A stretch of 36,797 nt of DNA from Chara braunii (GCA_003427395.1 BFEA01000024.1:3374534-3411330), one strand, 5' to 3'. Shown: positions 1 to 10,444, counted from the stretch's first letter. Translations and numbers: made by a program. The notes: generated by a model not told the origin, from the letters alone.

Positions 1-2
<2 letters not shown>

Positions 3-57
<55 letters not shown>
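3..57. repeat. (CT)n microsatellite
   Basis: An uninterrupted CT dinucleotide run of about 27 units opens the window. The window edge truncates it, so its full length is unknown. Confidence 0.97.
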
Positions 58-60
<3 letters not shown>

Positions 61-1590
61 CTTTCTCCATTTCTTCAAAACTCTTTAACCCTTAACCCTT
101 CCGCCACCCCTTCCCCTCCATGGCATGTGACTAACCTTTACCCTCACCTGTTACATTGCCAGGGAGCGAACGGAAAGGAACCTGGTTCTCACTTGGTGGA
201 AAGCGAGGGCAAGGGAAGGGCCGCCGGTCCCTTGTGCCACCAAGAAGGAAAGGATACGAGACTATTGAGAACATTTGTGACAACGGAAAGGACTGTTGTT
301 TTTGTAACAAGGTCAGTTTGACTCAACTATCCTCCCGAAATGCATGACTGAGGCGATCGCATGGCTTGCCTGTGTGAAAGGGAAGGGAACTCATAAGGGG
401 AATTGGAAGGCAAAGGTAACTTAGGATTGCGAGAAGAGGCGATGTGTTGACCCCAATGGGGATTGTACTTGGTCATTTGTCTTGTGTGGTCTTGCACAGG
501 TGAGTAGCTAGGGACGATTTGGACGGGGCTGGGCCCGCGGATGAGGACTAGGGTGGGAGAATGGGTAAGGAAAGGACTTGGATCTGGCTCTAGTCATGGA
601 TGCGGGATGAGTTGAGGTCGGGCGCTTGGGTGGATGGTTGATGCATGGACTTGGTTTGTGTGGAGGTTGCATGGAATGTCTCTGTCTTGTGCAATGCGAC
701 CCCTGGAAAGACTAAGGGCGGTCTTGGATAGGTGATGCAATGCTAGGGTGCGACGCCGCCGCCTTACCCCAAGGATGCCGCCGGGGCTGCCCAGAGCCAC
801 TAGGCTTAGTGAAAAGGTGCGTGGCCCAATGGATGACGCTTGGCCTGCACACGATAAGAAGATGAGACTTCAATGAACTCCCTGGACTGCCTGCGTATTG
901 GAAGGAGCAATTGCCTGGTCAGACCTAACTGAAGCGAGAAAACGCCACGAGTGCCCAAAGAGCTACCATCTTGACGCGAGAGCGGAGCTACATCCCCCAA
1001 TGTAAAGCCCTCTCGCAAAAGGCCCATCTCCATCCGTCTCATAGCACTAGGTGGGGGTACCCCTGGGACGTACGACCCGCGCCCTGAGCGTGAGCATGGG
1101 CGGGTTGAGCCAAATGGGACCCACAGTGGGGTCGACCGAGGCTCAAAAGTCCTACAGGGTACGACCCCTACACCGGTACCCGACAAAAAGGCCCCCGAAG
1201 CCGGATAACCCTTCGGGGGCCCAAATAGGCCCGGGCACAAGCTCGGAGAGAGGCTCAGAGAGCCATGGTACCGGGGCGCTGCAACTTGTCGGCAGCCTCG
1301 AAACATTCGGGTGTTGAGGCGAGGCTCACGCAGAGGGGGCCCGACAAACTATAAAGGCCCGATCGGGCCAAGGATAGGGACACTTCGGAAAGGCGCACTC
1401 GCGGGCGCACTGCGGGAGCTCGGAGCAGCGGACTTCCTACTGGCGCACCTGCAGGCGCAGAAGAGGAAACTTGGGAGAAGGCAAGTGGAGGCGTACCAGC
1501 AGGGAGCAGCCAGGAAGAAGGACGAACGAGGGAGGGAAGAGGTAAGGGAAGGAAGCATGTGGCGAGATCGAGAGGCGCGTACCTTTCCCA
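58..1590. other. No recognisable gene; probable retroelement LTR or flank
   Basis: I see no coding sequence I can support here. Open frames on both strands are short, GC-driven and of low-complexity composition. Because a primer-binding site lies downstream at 3349, part or all of this stretch could be the 5' LTR of the tRNA-Asp-primed element. No LTR start or matching second copy is visible in the window. Confidence 0.4.
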
Positions 1591-1599
1591 TGCGCATAG

Positions 1600-2245
1600 C
1601 CCCACACGTCCACTATAGCTGCACACGGGCGTGCGACTACCAGCCCCATGCGTCCACCATACCTGCGCACGAGCGTGCGACTGACAGCCCTACGCGTCCA
1701 CCATAGCCGCGCTCGGGCGCGCATCAGCGTGAAGCTCCTGCACACTACCAAAGTGGTCGCACGCACGGGCGCGCATCAGCGCGAAGCTCCCGCGCACTAC
1801 CAAAGTGGTCGCGCACACGGGCGAGCAGCCCCTGCGCACTGCCAAAGCGGCAGCGCGCACGGGCACGCATCAGCGCGTAACCCTCGCACACTGCCAAAGT
1901 GGCCGCGCGCACGGGCGCGCATCAGCGCGCAGCCGACACACACTGCCAAAGTGGCCGCGCGCATGGGCGCGCAGCCCCCGCACACTGCCAATGTGCTCGC
2001 GCGCACGGGGGCGCATCAGCGCGTAGCCTCCCCGTGCACTGCCAAAGTGGCCGCGGGCACGGGCGCGCATCAGCGCACAGCCCCCTCGCACAGCCGAAGA
2101 GGTCGCACGCACAAGCGCGCATCAATGCGCAGCCCTCGCACCCAGCCATAGCGACCGCGCGCATGGGCGTGCATCAGTGTGCAGCCCTCGCGCTCAACCA
2201 TAGCGACCACGCGCATGGGCGCGCATCAGCACGTCTCGCACGCGG
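1600..2245. repeat. GC-rich minisatellite, mostly 42-54 bp units
   Basis: Tandem units carry the core CCAAAGTGGyCGCGCGCACG followed by GGCGCGCATCAGCGCG and a CCyCGCACACTG spacer. Unit starts fall at about 1749, 1801, 1843, 1895, 1947, 1989 and 2043. Two lengths alternate: units of 51-54 bp, and 42-bp units lacking the CATCAGCGCG piece. More diverged units (CGTCCACCATAGC type, near 1605, 1650 and 1694) lie before the core array, and CCATAGCGACC types lie after it. The overlapping open frames on both strands are by-products of the repeat. Confidence 0.9.
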
Positions 2246-2254
2246 ACGCCCCTA

Positions 2255-2640
2255 AGTAAAGCCGAACGGGAACTTCGGGGGCGAACAGGGACTTTGGGCG
2301 TGAACAGGGGTTGTGAGCGCAAATCGGGACCTTGGACCCAGACACAGAATGTGGGCACAGATCGGGACCTTGGATCCAGACACGGACTGTGGGTGCAGAA
2401 TGGGACCTGAGGTCTGGGACTTTGGGGCTCAAGCGGGACACCTGACGGATGGGCTTTTCGGGCGCAAACGAGATTTGTGCCCAAACCGAGATTTGGGGCA
2501 CGGAACGGCGTGGTGGACCCAGACTGGGACTTTCGGGGACCAGAGCTTTGGGCAAGATCGGGACCTCAGACCAGATCGGAACTTCGGGTTCAGACCGGGA
2601 CCTCGGACCTAGGCCAGGACTTTGAGCATGACCACGAGAC
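2255..2640. repeat. Short degenerate tandem repeats (GGGACyT phrase)
   Basis: A loose array of the phrase GGGACyTyGG...CAGA recurs many times. The clearest pair is a 37-bp unit (ATCGGGACCTTGGAyCCAGA core) starting near 2322 and 2359. The phrase continues in weaker form to about 2830. It is probably non-coding LTR or satellite material next to the GC-rich minisatellite. Confidence 0.7.
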
Positions 2641-3348
2641 GTGATTCAGGATATTAGGGCCACGGTGTGACATTTGCACACGGTGGGACCCTACAATTGA
2701 GTCGGGATTTTCATGACCAGCGAGCTGCCCGGGGCATAGGGGCTACAGGGGGGCCAGGTCGAGACTTTCTGGTCAGGCCAGGACTTTCGGATCAAGTCGG
2801 GACCGACCGGGAACAGACTGGCAGAGACATCGGACCGCGCAGGCGTCAATGAGAGAGATAATTTTGTCCGGGACACAGACCGGGTGAGAACGGGTGACAA
2901 GGTCGACTCATGGTGGAACTGGATCGTGAGTAGTGGCCATGGTGGGCCCTCGAATCTGCCTCAGATACAGAGAGTTCGAGTATTGTTCCGTGGGACCATC
3001 GTGCTCGTTATTGGCGACACCCCATCGGACGGAGGATTCACCCTAGATTGTCTGTGAGGTCGGTCGGGACTCAGACCGATTTCTCTGATCTGGACGCGGG
3101 ACTTATCTCTGGGCTTGGGAATAGTGCGGTGGACCCCATCATACGCTTTTTGCTCCTTCTAGATAGTGGACTTTGAGCATCTTGTTGTTCGTCCCTCAGT
3201 CTATGTCAGTCCTTGTTGTATGATTTTGGGCTAACCTTTTCCTTGCAGGTTATAGAAGCCCCGATCGATCCCTCCCATGGGTGACAGACGTGGGGAGACA
3301 CACAGGGTTCGATCAACATGGCGACAGACCATAACTATCGGTTGACAA

Positions 3349-3366
3349 TGGCGCCGTTGCCGGGGA
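3349..3366 (+). promoter_or_regulatory. Primer-binding site, tRNA-Asp type
   Basis: The 18 bases TGGCGCCGTTGCCGGGGA are complementary to the 3' end of plant tRNA-Asp (GUC) including its CCA tail. This is a known primer class of plant Ty3/gypsy elements. The preceding bases GTTGACA fit an LTR ending in CA at about 3347, so an LTR should lie immediately upstream. The matching 3' LTR and polypurine tract were not found. The PBS match is visible; its assignment as a working primer site is inferred. Confidence 0.8.
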
Positions 3367-3369
3367 AGG

Positions 3370-4168
3370 TTGCCTCTCGGGACTTCGGTCCGCCTGTAAC
3401 CGCAGAGGCACGGTGGATTTAGAGGCGAGGGTTTATTTACTTTGACACTCGCGCCGGATATCGCTTGGTGTGCGCAGGTGCAACGCTGACTTGGGCGAGC
3501 GGACGACGGACGGTCGGCCTGTTACGACGTTCCCGATGAGACGTCGATTTTTGCATTCTCATGATTTGTATGCTTTCTCCCTGCATGCCTTGTGATTGAG
3601 AGAAGTCTGTTCTGATCTTGCCGTACCGTTTGGTCAGTCCTACTTGATCCAATTCCAAGAGAGAAAATTGTGAGCAGGGGAAAAATTGGAGGGATTGAAG
3701 GGGAGGGGAGAAGCGCCCCGGATTTGCAAGGAGCTGGGTGGGAACTAGATAGGTTAGTTGATTGTGATAGATAGCTGGGGGAATTGAACCACAACACGTG
3801 TCGGGGCGAGACCATGTCTGAGGTGGGCCGAGTAGAGGCATGGATAGGAGCAAGGTTGCACGAGTGAGACACCGCCCCTTCGTTCGTGTGTGACCTCGGT
3901 CCACCCTAGGGCACATGAGTTGGCCGACTCGTGTCCAGGTCGCGGCGGAGGTGGTAGGCCAGCGATGATGGTACGTTGATCAATCCTCCTTCTCGACATG
4001 AGGGTAGGGAGAGATACGCCAGAGGGTGGTTCTTTCCTAAGCCTGTTGACATCCTGAAGGGATATAGGAGCGATTGACGGGGGCCTATCGTGGGGGTTTG
4101 TGAGCTCATCAGTTCGAGAGTGGGCACGAGAAAGGATACTGAGGAGAGACCGTTTCTCTTGACTAGGA
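3370..4168 (+). other. Untranslated leader of the tRNA-Asp-primed element; no gene seen
   Basis: This is non-coding-looking sequence between the PBS and the first decayed reading frame. No repeat, tRNA-like fold or convincing ORF is apparent on either strand. Confidence 0.4.
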
Positions 4169-5440
4169 ATGGTATTTATCGGGTCCGAATCTCAGATCCG
4201 TCTTAAAGGAGAGAGCGGAGCGTTTGATGCCGTCAATCTGCCATTGGAGGGAAGGAGCAAATACAGACCGACCAGAGAGCAAGGGTTGATAGTGAGGGAG
4301 GGGATTTTCTTATGGGTGAGGATCGTATGTCGACCGAGACCTTGCTTAAGGAGGGACAGAGAGAGTGAGCCGCTTGACTCGGAGGTCGACATTAGGACCT
4401 ACCTATCAGAGGAGGCGTGGAAGTTTTTAGTCTTGGATACGGCTAGGCATTGTCGAGCTCTTCCCTGTCTCACGTCCCTCGGGCGTAGGTACGGGTCGTG
4501 ACTGTTCGGTGAGTTCACAGGAGGAACGAACACCATAGCCTATTATAGGCCCAGATACGCTTATGACTGGGAACTCGCTAGATCCACCTCAGTGAGATCA
4601 ACGATAGTGCCCAAGTTCCTCACTGAGCTTGTCTTTGGGAACCCCGACGACCATCAGAGACTTGTAGCTGCGGTCCGGAAGGCCGTCTAGTTTAGACCGT
4701 CTACCGCCGAGCTAGCTTGGCTTCTTACTTACTGCCTGGATAGGGGCTTCCCCTCGGGTAGGGAGTTCCACCGTGTTGTCTTCCTAATTAGAGCAGAGTT
4801 ACGTTGAGCGGCGACCACAAGAGAGGTAGATAGGGCTAGGATACTGGACGTTGAACTCGTAGAGGACTAAATGCCTCGGTACGGGGAGGAATATCTGGTT
4901 GAGTTCCACCAACTGGCATACAGGGAGCCTGAGTTCATCGGTGAGGACTGGGTAGAATTCACTTTACCAGGGAGGGAGGTGAGGCGACCTAACAGTGGGA
5001 AAGTAGATAGGGTCTGGAGATCCATCCTAATAAGACCTGGGGTCTGGCTGTTGGTCATAGCCTCGGTGGGGTTTGACCGTGATAGGAGAGGAAGAAAGAT
5101 AGCAGGGTCGGTTACGTCGGTAGTAAAGGGTTTTATGTACTATCAGACGTCGATGTTGGTCGGTATAGTTCTTAGAGTTGTGGAACAAAGCCATACGGAC
5201 CCAGAACTGGGTACGGTGCCAAGTCTTGACATCCATACTTGGGAGGACGAGGTGACTGGTCGAACCATATTGCAAGGGGAAGTTGATAAGCTCCGGAGGG
5301 AGGAACTTCGCTGGGGCCAAGTCTTTAGGTTGGTAATCATAACCCTCAAGCTCGCTGAGGAAGATTTTCTACCACTATCTGAAAGGGCATTACGGTTCCC
5401 TATCCCGACTTTCGTCTTGGAGGAATTTTCGGCGGGATAG
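4169..5440 (+). pseudogene. Decayed long ORF of unknown function upstream of gag
   Basis: One + frame runs the whole length with only four stops: TGA 4499-4501, TAG 4688-4690, TGA 4805-4807 and TAA 4868-4870. The segments between the stops read as ordinary globular protein, and the last intact one (4871-5440) is 189 residues. I recognise no domain or catalytic motif. It lies between a PBS and a Gag-like frame, so it most likely belongs to the retroelement as an extra ORF before gag, as known in some plant Ty3/gypsy lineages. A captured host gene is the alternative. The start at 4169 is simply the first ATG of the frame. Confidence 0.5.
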
Positions 5441-5445
5441 CTTGT

Positions 5446-5925
5446 TTGATTCAGGTCCATTGGGCGTTTCTCCAAATTCAGGGGTTCCTAAGGAGCACCG
5501 ACGAGCACCACGCTTATTACGCCTTGTGGAAGGTGGGGCTGATATTTGAGAACGAGGCTCTTGAATTAGTAGAACTAATTAGAGCAGCTTCGCCTAGGAG
5601 CTTGTTTGAGGCCCCTAGGGAGGACCAACCGATCTAGTTCTGCAACGCCTTTGACAAGGCCATTAAGGAACCGCCCTTGCACGTAACAGGTCTTACCGAG
5701 TTGTTTACGAGTGGGGGCTTCGACGACGTTGATAGAGAGAGGCCGCTCATCGATCCATCGGAGTTGTACTGCTATTATCTCATCTTAGAGCCAGAGGACG
5801 AGGAAGAGGAATTCGGAGACGAAGACTGGGTTCAAGAAGAGTGGGAAGAGGTACGGGATGAGCTTGAGGAATGGGAGGATGTGCGGGATTTTCCCAAAGA
5901 AAGGGTACTTCAGGAGTGTGATTGA
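5446..5925 (+). pseudogene. Continuation of unknown upstream ORF, acidic C-terminus
   Basis: The frame shifts relative to 4169-5440, so this is probably the same protein after an indel near 5440. It is open except for TAG at 5635-5637. The first half is mixed (KVGLIFENEALELVELIRA). The end is strongly acidic and tryptophan-rich (EDEEEEFGDEDWVQEEWEEV), and is likely disordered or helical. No family is recognised. Confidence 0.45.
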
Positions 5926-5989
5926 GATTGAGAGAGTGCCAAAGAGCAGTGGCCAAGGATAGGAATCCGGATGGGTTCAAGGGCTAGAG

Positions 5990-6349
5990 ATGACTAAGAT
6001 CTTGACGAAGAGACTCTCTTGGGAAAGGGGGATAAATTGGGGATTGTCATCGTCCAGTGACCCAGCCATTGAGGATTTACTGAATTTTTGGACACCTTTA
6101 ACCTTGAGCGGACCCTTTCCTTACGTGATTGAAGACTATACAGTGATAGCGAATATCGAGCTTAAGGAAAAGGTGTACGTATTGGTAGCCAGGTTTGTCG
6201 AGACTGATGAGTATGACATAGGGTTTTATAATAAAAAAGGACGGGAACTGACCGACGATTTGTGGGGATGGCGAAATTGGGCAGAGACGATCACATACGC
6301 CTATAAGAAGGAACTGGAAAGAAGAGGAAGAGAGTTACCTTGCGTGTAG
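5990..6349 (+). pseudogene. Unknown repeated domain, copy 1
   Basis: A 119-residue open frame contains the first of three related domains. Its core is FPYVIEDYTVI...VYVLVARFVETDEYDIGFY, then W.NWAE.I...YKKELERRG. Copies 2 and 3 downstream share the Y[VL][LM]..RF, DEYD or its equivalent, I..Y.P and W.RA..IV..E pattern. Copy 1 is the most diverged and lacks the WST...PKP tail. The fold looks alternating beta plus a terminal helix. I recognise no family. Each copy sits in a different frame, consistent with indels in what was once a longer protein. Confidence 0.5.
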
Positions 6350-6579
6350 AGTACAACACAACCCCTAGCCCACCTATTCCCGGAAGCTACCTCGACGGAA
6401 GTGACTGGGGACCGTTGATAAATATGGTGCTTAGGGCGAGATGCTGGGGGGGATAGAGGATGAAAAAAGGAAGAGTAATTTTAGAGGACAAGTTAGAGAC
6501 CAGGAGGGAAAGGTTTCTCTCGGGAAATAGGTCGCCGAAAGAAAAGTTAGAAGCCGTTTGTTCGTCCCTGAGCTCCTTC

Positions 6580-6954
6580 AGGAGAAGGGAAGGAATTTTG
6601 TACGAAGTAGAGACATAAGAGTTGGTAGATAGTGGTTGGGAACAAATCCGCCTCTATGTTATGACTGATCGGTTCGTGGGGACGAAAGTGCGAGACATAA
6701 GGATCTACTTGCCTGTAGAAAGGGAGGTTGATCTCGTCTATGGACGTTGTTGGGAGAGAGCAAGGGAAATAGTAGAGGATGAAAGAAATAGGTTGCTCTT
6801 GTTAGGGAAAGAGGTCGCTTGGAGCACCGGAATAATTATATTTGATCGACTACCGAAGCCCCCGGTCCCCTACGAGGTATTGAGAGAGGAAAAGCAAGAG
6901 ATAGTGATTGGATTCGTCCTACGTCACAGGGCTATAAATGGCCAGAGGAGATGA
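6580..6954 (+). pseudogene. Unknown repeated domain, copy 2
   Basis: The frame reads GILYEVE, a TAA at 6616-6618, then an open stretch with RLYVMTDRFVGTKVRDIRIY, CWERAREIVEDERNRL, AWSTGIIIF and PKPP. It ends with EIVIGFVLRHR. It aligns with copy 3 over roughly 120 residues including the WST...PKP segment and the following IxFVxR piece. The homology continues upstream of the TAA, so the stop is a mutation and not the domain start. Function is unknown. Confidence 0.55.
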
Positions 6955-7267
6955 TTATAGGCCCGACGGAGGTAACATAATCCGGGAAGGGCTGAGATGG
7001 GAACTTGCTAGGAGGGCGTCAGACGACCTGCGCCGACTCCTGAGGACGTGGACTTGGGAGGATCTGTGTACGTTAGGGACTTCGATTTGTAGAAGGATAA
7101 GGCGTCCGAGAACCGAGGTGATCGGAATAAGGAGAGGCGATGTGTGTGTGAACGAACAAGGAGGTGAACTCTATCTCGATACTGGTCTGTTCGGAATAGA
7201 GGGGGAGCATGAGATTCGGGATGAGAACGGAGGGTTAAGGGTCATTTTGAGAGCCGTAAAAAACTAA
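6938..7267 (+). pseudogene. Unknown ORF fragment between domain copies 2 and 3
   Basis: This 109-residue open frame is rich in Arg, Glu and Trp (LRRLLRTWTWEDLCTLGTSI, then a beta-rich tail with GELYLDTGLFGIEGEHEI). It overlaps the end of copy 2 by a few codons in another frame, consistent with a frameshifted continuation. I see no homology to the repeated domain and no known motif. Confidence 0.35.
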
Positions 7268-7376
7268 AGCGACGAAAAGAACAAAGATCCAGATGAGTGG
7301 GATCCTTCCATTTCGACCCTGGTTTCCATGAGGAAGTGGACTGGGTAGGTTAAGCAGGGAAGAGACAAAGCGACTC

Positions 7377-7815
7377 TTGGGCTCCTTGAACTCGTTATCT
7401 CAGAAAGAAGTGTTCCCATACATGATCGCTAGGTATGAAGCTTTGAAGGAGGTTGATTGGGAGCATAATAGTCTTTACGTATTAACCTGTTACTTCATTG
7501 ACCTTGACGAATACGATACACGGATCTACGTGCCAAAGGTTAGGTACAGGGAACGATGGTACAATAGTTGTTGGGAACGAGCCGTCGGGATTGTCCTAGA
7601 GGAGAAAAGGATATTGGAGATAGAAGGTGAAATCCACGTCTGGAGCACGGATGTTGTGCCTTTCGTAGGGATACCCAAGCCCTAACCTCGCTTGACTGTG
7701 CAAGGAAGGAATGGATGGGAAGCAGTGATAGAATTTGTACAAAGAATTAAGAGAAACGAGTTTAAGAGTAAAAACTCAACTGAGACAGAGAGGGATGTAG
7801 GGACCGACGACTGAC
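7377..7815 (+). pseudogene. Unknown repeated domain, copy 3
   Basis: The open frame to 7685 reads VFPYMIARYEAL, SLYVLTCYFIDLDEYDTRIY, CWERAVGIVLEEKRILEIEG, VWSTDVVPF and IPKP. After the TAA at 7683-7685, the same frame continues with a segment (EAVIEFVQRIKRNEF) matching the copy 2 tail. Copies 2 and 3 are clearly paralogous. This looks like an ancient internal duplication inside the upstream coding region of the retroelement. Confidence 0.55.
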
Positions 7816-7851
7816 GAGGTAGAGATCAATAGAGTATCCTTCGCAGGCAGA

Positions 7852-8070
7852 TTGACATCAATCATTCGAATTAGGACGACGCGGTCGCTGGATGGTCGAG
7901 GTTGTCGACTCCTAGCCGAGGAGACAATCGAACGAGAACGACCTAGGTTGCTTGCTTTGGTAGTAGCCGAAAGACAGATAACCTATGATATGATGGTGTG
8001 GTCGTTGGGATGGTTGAAGTACGAAGTGGAGAAAGACAAGACCATCAAAGAGGCACGATCCCGCGTGTAA
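7852..8070 (+). pseudogene. Unknown ORF fragment, N-terminal to the coiled-coil region
   Basis: A 72-residue basic/helical fragment (LLAEETIERERPRLLALVVA, WLKYEVEKDKTIKEA) runs into the next frame near 8060. It is probably the N-terminal part of the protein that continues at 8073, separated from it by a single indel. No family is recognised. Confidence 0.35.
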
Positions 8071-8072
8071 GG

Positions 8073-8834
8073 GGAAGGGATGAGAATATCAATTCGCTCA
8101 TCGAGTTGTTTCTGGACCTGATAAACGATAAGGTGGTGGAGCTAGTCGAAGGATACAAGGATTGGTGGCATTCCACAGACGAACAAGGGATCCTTGCGCT
8201 TGAAGAAAGAGTTGAAGAGTTGGTCGCGATTTACGAAGAGGAGAAAAAGAAAATAATAAACTGGAAGAATGAATTTTTGGCGAAGAGAATGAGGGAATCT
8301 GTAATGAAGTTACTGAAAGAAGGGATGGCTAGTAGTCGAGGAGAGGCCGAGAAGTATCAATTGATTGCCACAGCAAAGATAGAAGGTTCCTTGGTGCGGG
8401 TTAGAGTAGAGGTGATACACAAAGAAAGGTTATGTAAGGAGGAGGAAGCTGAATCCGCTAGAAAGGTTGTTAAGGAAGCAAAAATATGTGCGATCTGGAA
8501 AGCGGCAGATGAGCTTCGGTTGGCGAAAATTGAGATCCACACACGACCATTTGAGGGGGAGACGTTTTTTCGGACGGGGAGGGAGACCATAGCTGAGGCA
8601 AAAACGAAACTAAGAGAAGACGCTGGAGAATTCAGGGAGCTTTCTGATTACATGGTTGACGAAGTCTCGCTGAGAACCTTGGAAGCTAACTCGCGTCACT
8701 CGAAGGTTGTGTTGACCACCACTTTGGTTGTTAGGGCTGAGGGGGAGGACGCTGACTTTGAGGCACTGCAGAGAATTCTGGAAGGTTCAATCGAAAGAAT
8801 CTTAGCCGCCTTAGGCCGAGTATCTGAAGATTAG
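8073..8834 (+). CDS. Unknown helical protein fused in frame upstream of Gag
   Basis: This is the longest uninterrupted frame of the 5' element. The open frame starts at 7998, but credible protein begins near 8073. It is rich in Glu, Lys, Arg and Ala with long predicted helices (LALEERVEELVAIYEEEKKK; EEEAESARKVVKEAK) and ends with a beta-like stretch (KVVLTTTLVVRAEGEDADFE). It is in the same frame as the downstream Gag-like ORF, separated only by TAG at 8832-8834. The two may have been one polyprotein, or a stop-readthrough pair. No enzymatic motif is seen. Confidence 0.45.
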   Translation, partial: GRDENINSLIELFLDLINDKVVELVEGYKDWWHSTDEQGILALEERVEELVAIYEEEKKKIINWKNEFLAKRMRESVMKLLKEGMASSRGEAEKYQLIATAKIEGSLVRVRVEVIHKERLCKEEEAESARKVVKEAKICAIWKAADELRLAKIEIHTRPFEGETFFRTGRETIAEAKTKLREDAGEFRELSDYMVDEVSLRTLEANSRHSKVVLTTTLVVRAEGEDADFEALQRILEGSIERILAALGRVSED

Positions 8835-8843
8835 TCAGAGGAC

Positions 8844-9671
8844 ATGGATACCGAAGGGGCTTACTTGACTTCAGTTGGAGGTGACGTAAGGACACAGGAG
8901 TCGAGGACGAATAGTCCTGAAAGGAAGATGGGTATAAAGTCCATTAGTGATGCTGAGAAACTAAGAAAGTCCTTAAGGGAATCAGATATCCGAGCCAAGG
9001 AACTGGAAGGGCGAAGCGCTAAGAGAGAGAGTTGGAGAAAGGAGGTTTTGACAAGGCCCAGAATGGCGAGGTTTACAAACTTAGGTGTTAGGGACACCTG
9101 GAGAGAGACCCCTGGGGAGCCCTACAGAAGGAGTCCCTATTCGATGGCGCACCCGTCGAGCTCCTATATGGCCCCTTTCTTTGGACCCCCTGTGTACCAA
9201 CCACCTTCCTTTGCCGGGGCTCAGACGATCTTCACGGGCCAAAATGTTTCCGAGTTCCTGGATGACTGGGAGGTCATTGGGTTGAGAGGGGAGTGGACCG
9301 ACCAAGAGATGATTGCAAACTTCCTGCATCATACTGCACCTAAGATAGACCGAGAACCCGACGATGGATGATGGTTGACGTTCAGCGAGAAAGTGACTCG
9401 AGCGTTCGCTTGTGATGAGATCTCCTACTTGGTCGAAGATTTAAAAGAAATGAAAAAGGAAGAGAATGAGAGCCTGGTGGCATTTGCGAGGAGATATGAG
9501 AAGGCCTCGAACCCTCTAGTGGAAGAAGGGTTTATAGGGGAAATAGAAAGATGGGGGATATTCCTAGGCACCTTGCCACGAGAGAAGCGTGAGATGGTGG
9601 TGAGGGAGGTCCCTGCAAAAAGGGTGACATTTGCGCATGTCAAGGCGTTAGCTCATGATACGGGATGGTAG
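8844..9671 (+). pseudogene. gag: Gag-like protein (retrotransposon capsid domain)
   Basis: The first segment (8844-9371) has a charged N-terminus, a Pro/Tyr/Ser-rich linker, then the start of a capsid-like domain (NVSEFLDDWEVIGLRGEWTD). After one TGA at 9369-9371 the same frame continues with further capsid-like sequence (LVAFARRYEKASNPLVEEGF; GTLPREKREMV). The pattern FL.DWE....G...D...... F.....L followed by L..FARRYE fits the retrotransposon Gag family. I see no CCHC zinc knuckle downstream. Protease and Ty3-type polymerase are absent, so the element is truncated or continues elsewhere. Confidence 0.65.
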
Positions 9672-9949
9672 ATCAAGGGAGGAGAGAACGGAAGGGTAGA
9701 TCGAGGCAGGTACAGATGGACAGGATGATTACCATTTGCGAGCGGGGAATCGATTTTGCATCGATGCTAAACTGGCTGGCGACAAACTTGGGAAAACGGG
9801 ATAGGAAGGCGATGAGTTCGGGCGGCACAATATGGTTAGATGGATGGAGGAAACGCAAACGTAAGTTCGGGGAATCAATACTCGAGTTGGCGGGCGGACA
9901 GTTAAATTACGAGAGGCGAAGGAGGAGATCCAGCGGGGAGGTGAAGTAA
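9665..9949 (+). pseudogene. Basic ORF fragment after gag
   Basis: This 94-residue, strongly basic frame (RRERKGRSRQVQ; DGWRKRKRKFGES; YERRRRRSSGEVK) follows gag in another frame. It could be the nucleocapsid-like basic tail of Gag after a frameshift. No zinc knuckle or active-site motif is visible. Confidence 0.3.
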
Positions 9950-10216
9950 TAGTCAGACAGATCGTGAAGTCAAAAACGACTTTGGAGCGGAATAGGGCCA
10001 TGTTGACAGCCCTGTTGAGGAAACCTAAGTCGGACTCCCTACTGGCAACTCTGGCGGTTAGGACACTCATCGGACTGTATAAGACGGCCGGCCTATTCAC
10101 GGAGAAGCAAACGAAGCATAGGCTACGTACAAAATTGGATAAGGTGATCACGAAGAAGACTGAAGTGAGTATACGGACGAGGGTGAATGTAACCTTACTG
10201 TTCAAGAATCCAGATA

Positions 10217-10444
10217 GTGTGGGCGCGTAATCGCAATGTGGCGGAGTTGTTGCATAACCATAAACGCTTCGTCTGTGAGGATGAGCAACCATGCCCGTGT
10301 AGGGGTCTCGATCTCCAGAAATGTGAAGGCCACGTGCTCACGAGATTTTCGGAGATGATGTGCCCCAATAACGCTCGAGCAAGGCACAAAATTCGGCTAC
10401 TATTTGTAAGGCGATTCAAGACGCAGCGAAACATCTCAAGATAG
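10217..10444 (+). pseudogene. PLE-1 N-terminal cysteine-motif domain
   Basis: The open frame contains VAELLHNHKRFVC, then CPCRGLDLQKCEGHVLTRFS. The spaced cysteines and histidines suggest a small zinc-binding module before the RT, as seen in some Penelope-like elements. The frame meets the preceding 9964-10230 frame with an indel near 10210. After 10444 the same protein continues in other frames. A TGA at 10600-10602 breaks the VLTPIDRNQGDTTVL segment. Confidence 0.45.

Noticed and set aside
806-1306. 166-residue minus-strand open frame
   Set aside because: It arises from GC-rich sequence and has a Pro/Ser/Arg/Gly-biased composition with no domain. It overlaps competing open frames on the other strand.
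1648-2255. Long overlapping frames on both strands encoding Ala/His/Arg repeats
   Set aside because: All are translations of the minisatellite.
3305-3320. GGGTTCGATCAAC, tRNA T-loop-like
   Set aside because: There is no cloverleaf around it. It is close to the LTR end and probably coincidental.
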